9,612 nucleotides of DNA, taken from Verrucomicrobiota bacterium (GTDB lineage: Bacteria > Verrucomicrobiota > Verrucomicrobiia > Opitutales > Opitutaceae). Below, piece after piece: positions 7,621-9,612 of this stretch. The stretch is from NCBI GenBank assembly GCA_023433275.1, contig JAEZDN010000155.1, forward strand, positions 1 through 9,612, given 5' to 3'. Positions within the stretch are counted from its first letter, which is position 1; every line of letters starts with the position of its first letter. Position numbers and translations under genes: made by a program. Under the pieces are notes generated by a model that ran no database searches, had not been told where the DNA came from, and was given only the letters and a program-made list of their open reading frames with translations.

Positions 7621-7650
7621 AAGACCGGCCTGCCGTTCCCCCATTACGCC

Positions 7651-8604
7651 ATGAATCCCCGGTTCCCTTCCCCTCTCACTCTCACTTTCACTTTTTCCCT
7701 CCTCGCCGCCACCGCCCTGGCGCAGGACACAAGCGCGCCAGGCGCTTCCCCCGCGCCGGCACGGCCCGCCGCGCGCAGCCACTACATCGTCCCAAAGCCC
7801 GCGCATCCGGTGCCAATCCTTCCGGCCCTGCCGGAGCCCGAGGACAAATCCTTCTACGCCGAACGCGAGGTCCCGCACGGTCGCATCGAAACCGTGAACT
7901 ACACCACCACCGCCGGGGTGGAGAAGCGCATGCACGTTTACCTGCCGCCGGACTACGACACCGCGAGCGACCGCCGCTACCCCGTGCTCTACCTCAATCA
8001 CGGCGGCGGCGAAAACGACACGCACTGGACTCGCAGCGGCCACGCGCACCACATCCTCGACAACCTCATCGCCGACGGGAAAGCCCGCCCGATGATCATC
8101 GTCATGCCCAACACCAGCCGGCTCGTCAGCGGCACGCCGCCGGTGCCAGGCGAGGACGACGCCTGCACGCAGGAGTACATGAAGGACATCCTGCCTTTCG
8201 TGGACGGTCGCTACCGCACGCGTCCGAACCGCGAAAGCCGCGCCGTGGCCGGCCTCTCGATGGGCGGCTTCGTCGTGCTCAACACCGGCCTCACCCACCT
8301 CGAGACCTTCGGCGAACTCTACGTGTTCAGCTCCGGTTACTGGCCCGACCAACTGCCGCTGTTCGCGGAACGCTTCGGTCCGTTGCTCAGCGACCCCAGG
8401 ATCAACGAGCGCTTTCGCATGCCGCTCTACATCGCCGTCGGCGAGACCGACATCGCCTACCTGAACAGCATGAAGACGCTCGCGGTGATCGCCAGCCACG
8501 GCGTCCGCAATTTCTCCGTGCTCAGCTCCCACGGCCACGAGTGGCTCAACTGGCGCCGCTACCTCTGGCAGACCGCCCAGATCATGTTCCCCGAGGACCG
8601 CTGA
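7651..8604 (+). CDS. Secreted CE1/Esterase-D-like esterase
   Basis: A 317-residue exported alpha/beta-hydrolase of the putative esterase family (Esterase D, enterochelin esterase and CE1 acetylxylan/feruloyl esterase relatives). The start at 7651 is used because it opens a signal peptide (Phe/Leu-rich 6-24, likely cut at ALA-QD). An in-frame upstream ATG at 7576 lies inside the repeat element and is rejected. A proline-rich linker (27-62) leads to the catalytic domain, which begins with the typical EREVPHGRIETVNY entry strand (71-84). Motifs are RMHVYLPPDYD (93-103), NHGGG (116-120), GLSMGG (201-206, Ser203), GETD (264-267, Asp267) and SSHGHEWLNWR (292-302, His296). It probably removes feruloyl or acetyl esters from hemicellulose, which is inferred from family and the GH43/GH97 neighbours. 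It is co-directional with GH97 but separated by a hairpin element. No Shine-Dalgarno is seen. Confidence 0.88.
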   Translation: MNPRFPSPLTLTFTFSLLAATALAQDTSAPGASPAPARPAARSHYIVPKPAHPVPILPALPEPEDKSFYAEREVPHGRIETVNYTTTAGVEKRMHVYLPPDYDTASDRRYPVLYLNHGGGENDTHWTRSGHAHHILDNLIADGKARPMIIVMPNTSRLVSGTPPVPGEDDACTQEYMKDILPFVDGRYRTRPNRESRAVAGLSMGGFVVLNTGLTHLETFGELYVFSSGYWPDQLPLFAERFGPLLSDPRINERFRMPLYIAVGETDIAYLNSMKTLAVIASHGVRNFSVLSSHGHEWLNWRRYLWQTAQIMFPEDR

Positions 8605-8652
8605 GCCGGAGGATCCGAACCGTTCAACCACAGATGAACACAATAGACGCAG

Positions 8653-8714
8653 GTGTAGGGTCGGCCCTTGGGCGGACCTCGCGAATGAGGTCGCCGCAAG
8701 CAGCGACCCTACAC
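8653..8714. repeat. 60-bp palindromic element, copy 2
   Basis: This is a second copy of the 7562-7620 element, in the same orientation. The terminal inverted repeats are eleven bases here, GTGTAGGGTCG (8653-8663) and CGACCCTACAC (8704-8714). The internal stem carries one mismatch relative to copy 1 (GGGCGGACC instead of GGGCCGACC), and a few bases differ in the centre. It starts 49 bases after the CE1-like esterase stop and ends 62 bases before the next ATG. No matching target-site duplication is evident beside it. Confidence 0.8.
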
Positions 8715-8776
8715 AAACGCGGCCACCCATTTTTGGTTAGTATCCCCGCCCTACATTTCTCAACCCCATCCCCCTC

Positions 8777-9553
8777 ATGAAAAACCGACTGATTCGTCTC
8801 GTCTCCCTGATCGCCCTCAGCGTGACCGCCCTCACCGCTTCCGCGAAGGAAACCTTCGTCCTCGTCCATGGCGCCACCGCCGGCGCCTGGGAATGGAAGC
8901 GCACCGGCAACCACCTGCTGGCCGATGGCCACACCGTCTATCGCATCACGCTCACCGGGCTCGGGGAGCGCATGCACCTCAGCGACACCGGCTATGACCT
9001 CCAGACCCACATCAACGATGTCGTGAACACCATCCTTTTCGAGGACCTCCATGACATCGTGCTCACGGGCCACAGCTACGGCGGCATGGTCATCACCGGC
9101 GTCATGGACCGCGTGCCGGAGCGCATCAAGCACGTCGTCTTCCTCGACGCCGCGGTGCCGGAGGACGGCCAGTCGATCTGGGACCTGTTCGGCAATCCCA
9201 ACGCAGGCCAGGGCCCCCGTTTCACCGACGGCTTCATGCAGGTGCCGTGGGTCAAGGCCGACGCCAAGCCGCCGCACAGCGTGAAGCACTCGGTCAAGTG
9301 CTTCAACATGCCCGTCTCCTACAAGAACCCCGCCGCCAAGGCGCTCAACGTGACCTACGTCGCGTTCGTGCCGAAGGACAAGTCAGTCGAGGAGCGCGAG
9401 AAGACCGACAAGAGCTGGAAGATCGCCGCCTCTCGCGGCTGGACGATCCGCACCTTCCCCGGCGGCCACGTCGCCCAGGAGGAGGACCCGCGCGGCGTCG
9501 CCACGCTCATCGCCGACTCCGTCAACAACAAGAACAAGCCGGTCGCCAAGTAA
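8777..9553 (+). CDS. Exported alpha/beta-hydrolase, methyl-esterase-like
   Basis: A 258-residue alpha/beta-hydrolase with a signal peptide (MKNRLIRLVSLIALSV..., likely cut at ASA-KE near 23/24). Motifs are VHG at 30-32 (oxyanion region), DGHTVYRITLTGLGER (50-65), GHSYGG at 98-103 (Ser100 nucleophile) and PGGHVAQEEDP at 228-238 (His231). The acidic member is less certain; Asp201 in PKDKS is a candidate and Asp124 in FLDAAVP an alternative. The HGATAGAWEW and TGLGER pattern resembles the plant methyl-esterase/hydroxynitrile-lyase-like branch and its bacterial relatives, so a small-molecule or ester substrate is likely. The exact substrate is unknown. It is the third co-directional + gene and is preceded by palindromic element copy 2. 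The ATG follows a C/T-rich leader with no Shine-Dalgarno. Confidence 0.85.
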   Translation: MKNRLIRLVSLIALSVTALTASAKETFVLVHGATAGAWEWKRTGNHLLADGHTVYRITLTGLGERMHLSDTGYDLQTHINDVVNTILFEDLHDIVLTGHSYGGMVITGVMDRVPERIKHVVFLDAAVPEDGQSIWDLFGNPNAGQGPRFTDGFMQVPWVKADAKPPHSVKHSVKCFNMPVSYKNPAAKALNVTYVAFVPKDKSVEEREKTDKSWKIAASRGWTIRTFPGGHVAQEEDPRGVATLIADSVNNKNKPVAK

Positions 9554-9561
9554 TTCTTACC

Positions 9562-9612
9562 GTAGGGGCGTGGCTCGTCCACGCCCTTCGAGGGCGCGCA
9601 CATGGCGCGCCC
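9562..9612. repeat. Two adjacent hairpins after the last gene, cut by the window end
   Basis: GGGCGTGG (9566-9573) faces CCACGCCC (9579-9586) across five bases. GGGCGCGC (9592-9599) then faces GCGCGCCC (9605-9612), whose stem ends exactly at the window edge. The block starts eight bases after the stop of the preceding gene. The leading GTAGGG recalls the ends of the 60-bp elements, but the interior differs. It is probably a dispersed palindromic repeat and could also help end transcription, although no T-tract is visible. The right boundary is unknown. Confidence 0.55.

Noticed and set aside
7576..7650. Upstream ATG for the CE1-like esterase
   Set aside because: It starts inside the palindromic element and would bury the signal peptide 25 residues from the N-terminus.
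7562..8714. The two 60-bp elements as ends of a composite transposon carrying the CE1-like esterase
   Set aside because: The copies are in direct orientation, no transposase lies between them and no target-site duplication is visible. Independent dispersed repeats explain them more simply.
8730..8757. Possible promoter before the last gene (TTTTTG, 16 bases, TACATT)
   Set aside because: Both boxes match the consensus poorly and the sequence could arise by chance in this AT-richer stretch. It is noted only as a place to look.
1..9612. CRISPR array, defence system, tRNA or rRNA
   Set aside because: No regularly spaced direct repeats, no cas or defence-type motifs, and no recognisable tRNA or rRNA sequence were found on either strand.

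Overview
The window is GC-rich DNA holding six complete protein genes. All six encode predicted Sec-exported hydrolases, and every intergenic gap but one contains hairpin-forming or repeated sequence. The set of families (GH43, GH97, several secreted alpha/beta-hydrolase esterases), the absence of clear Shine-Dalgarno sequences before the starts, and the dispersed palindromic repeats fit a saprophytic bacterium of the Verrucomicrobiota (Opitutaceae-like) or Planctomycetota. That placement is an inference from style, not proof.

Layout: 1-368 has no gene. It carries tandem hairpins at the left edge and an inverted-repeat element (139-221) with a third partial copy (292-308). A GH43-type beta-propeller glycosidase follows on + (369-1481). 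The convergent gap 1482-1736 is a cluster of short hairpins. Two minus-strand genes come next: an upstream InlB-repeat/HSL-type esterase (5360 down to 4119) and, 90 bp downstream, a 763-residue three-part protein (4028 down to 1737). The latter joins an alpha/beta-hydrolase, a middle domain and a 5'-nucleotidase C-terminal-like domain. The divergent gap 5361-5605 holds a nested inverted repeat. On + there follow a GH97 alpha-glycosidase (5606-7543), a CE1/Esterase-D-like esterase (7651-8604) and a small alpha/beta-hydrolase (8777-9553). Two near-identical 60-bp palindromic elements (7562-7620 and 8653-8714) sit in the two gaps between these genes, and another hairpin pair follows the last one.

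The genes plausibly act together outside the cytoplasm on plant or algal polysaccharide. GH43 would trim arabinose or xylose side chains, GH97 would remove alpha-linked galactose or glucose, and the esterases would remove acyl or feruloyl groups. No transporter, regulator or sugar-catabolic gene is visible, so this looks like an accessory degradation cluster, not a complete utilisation locus. I see no defence system, CRISPR, RNA gene, integrase or transposase. The items most worth a second look are the three-part fusion protein, the paired 60-bp elements and the inverted repeat between the divergent genes.
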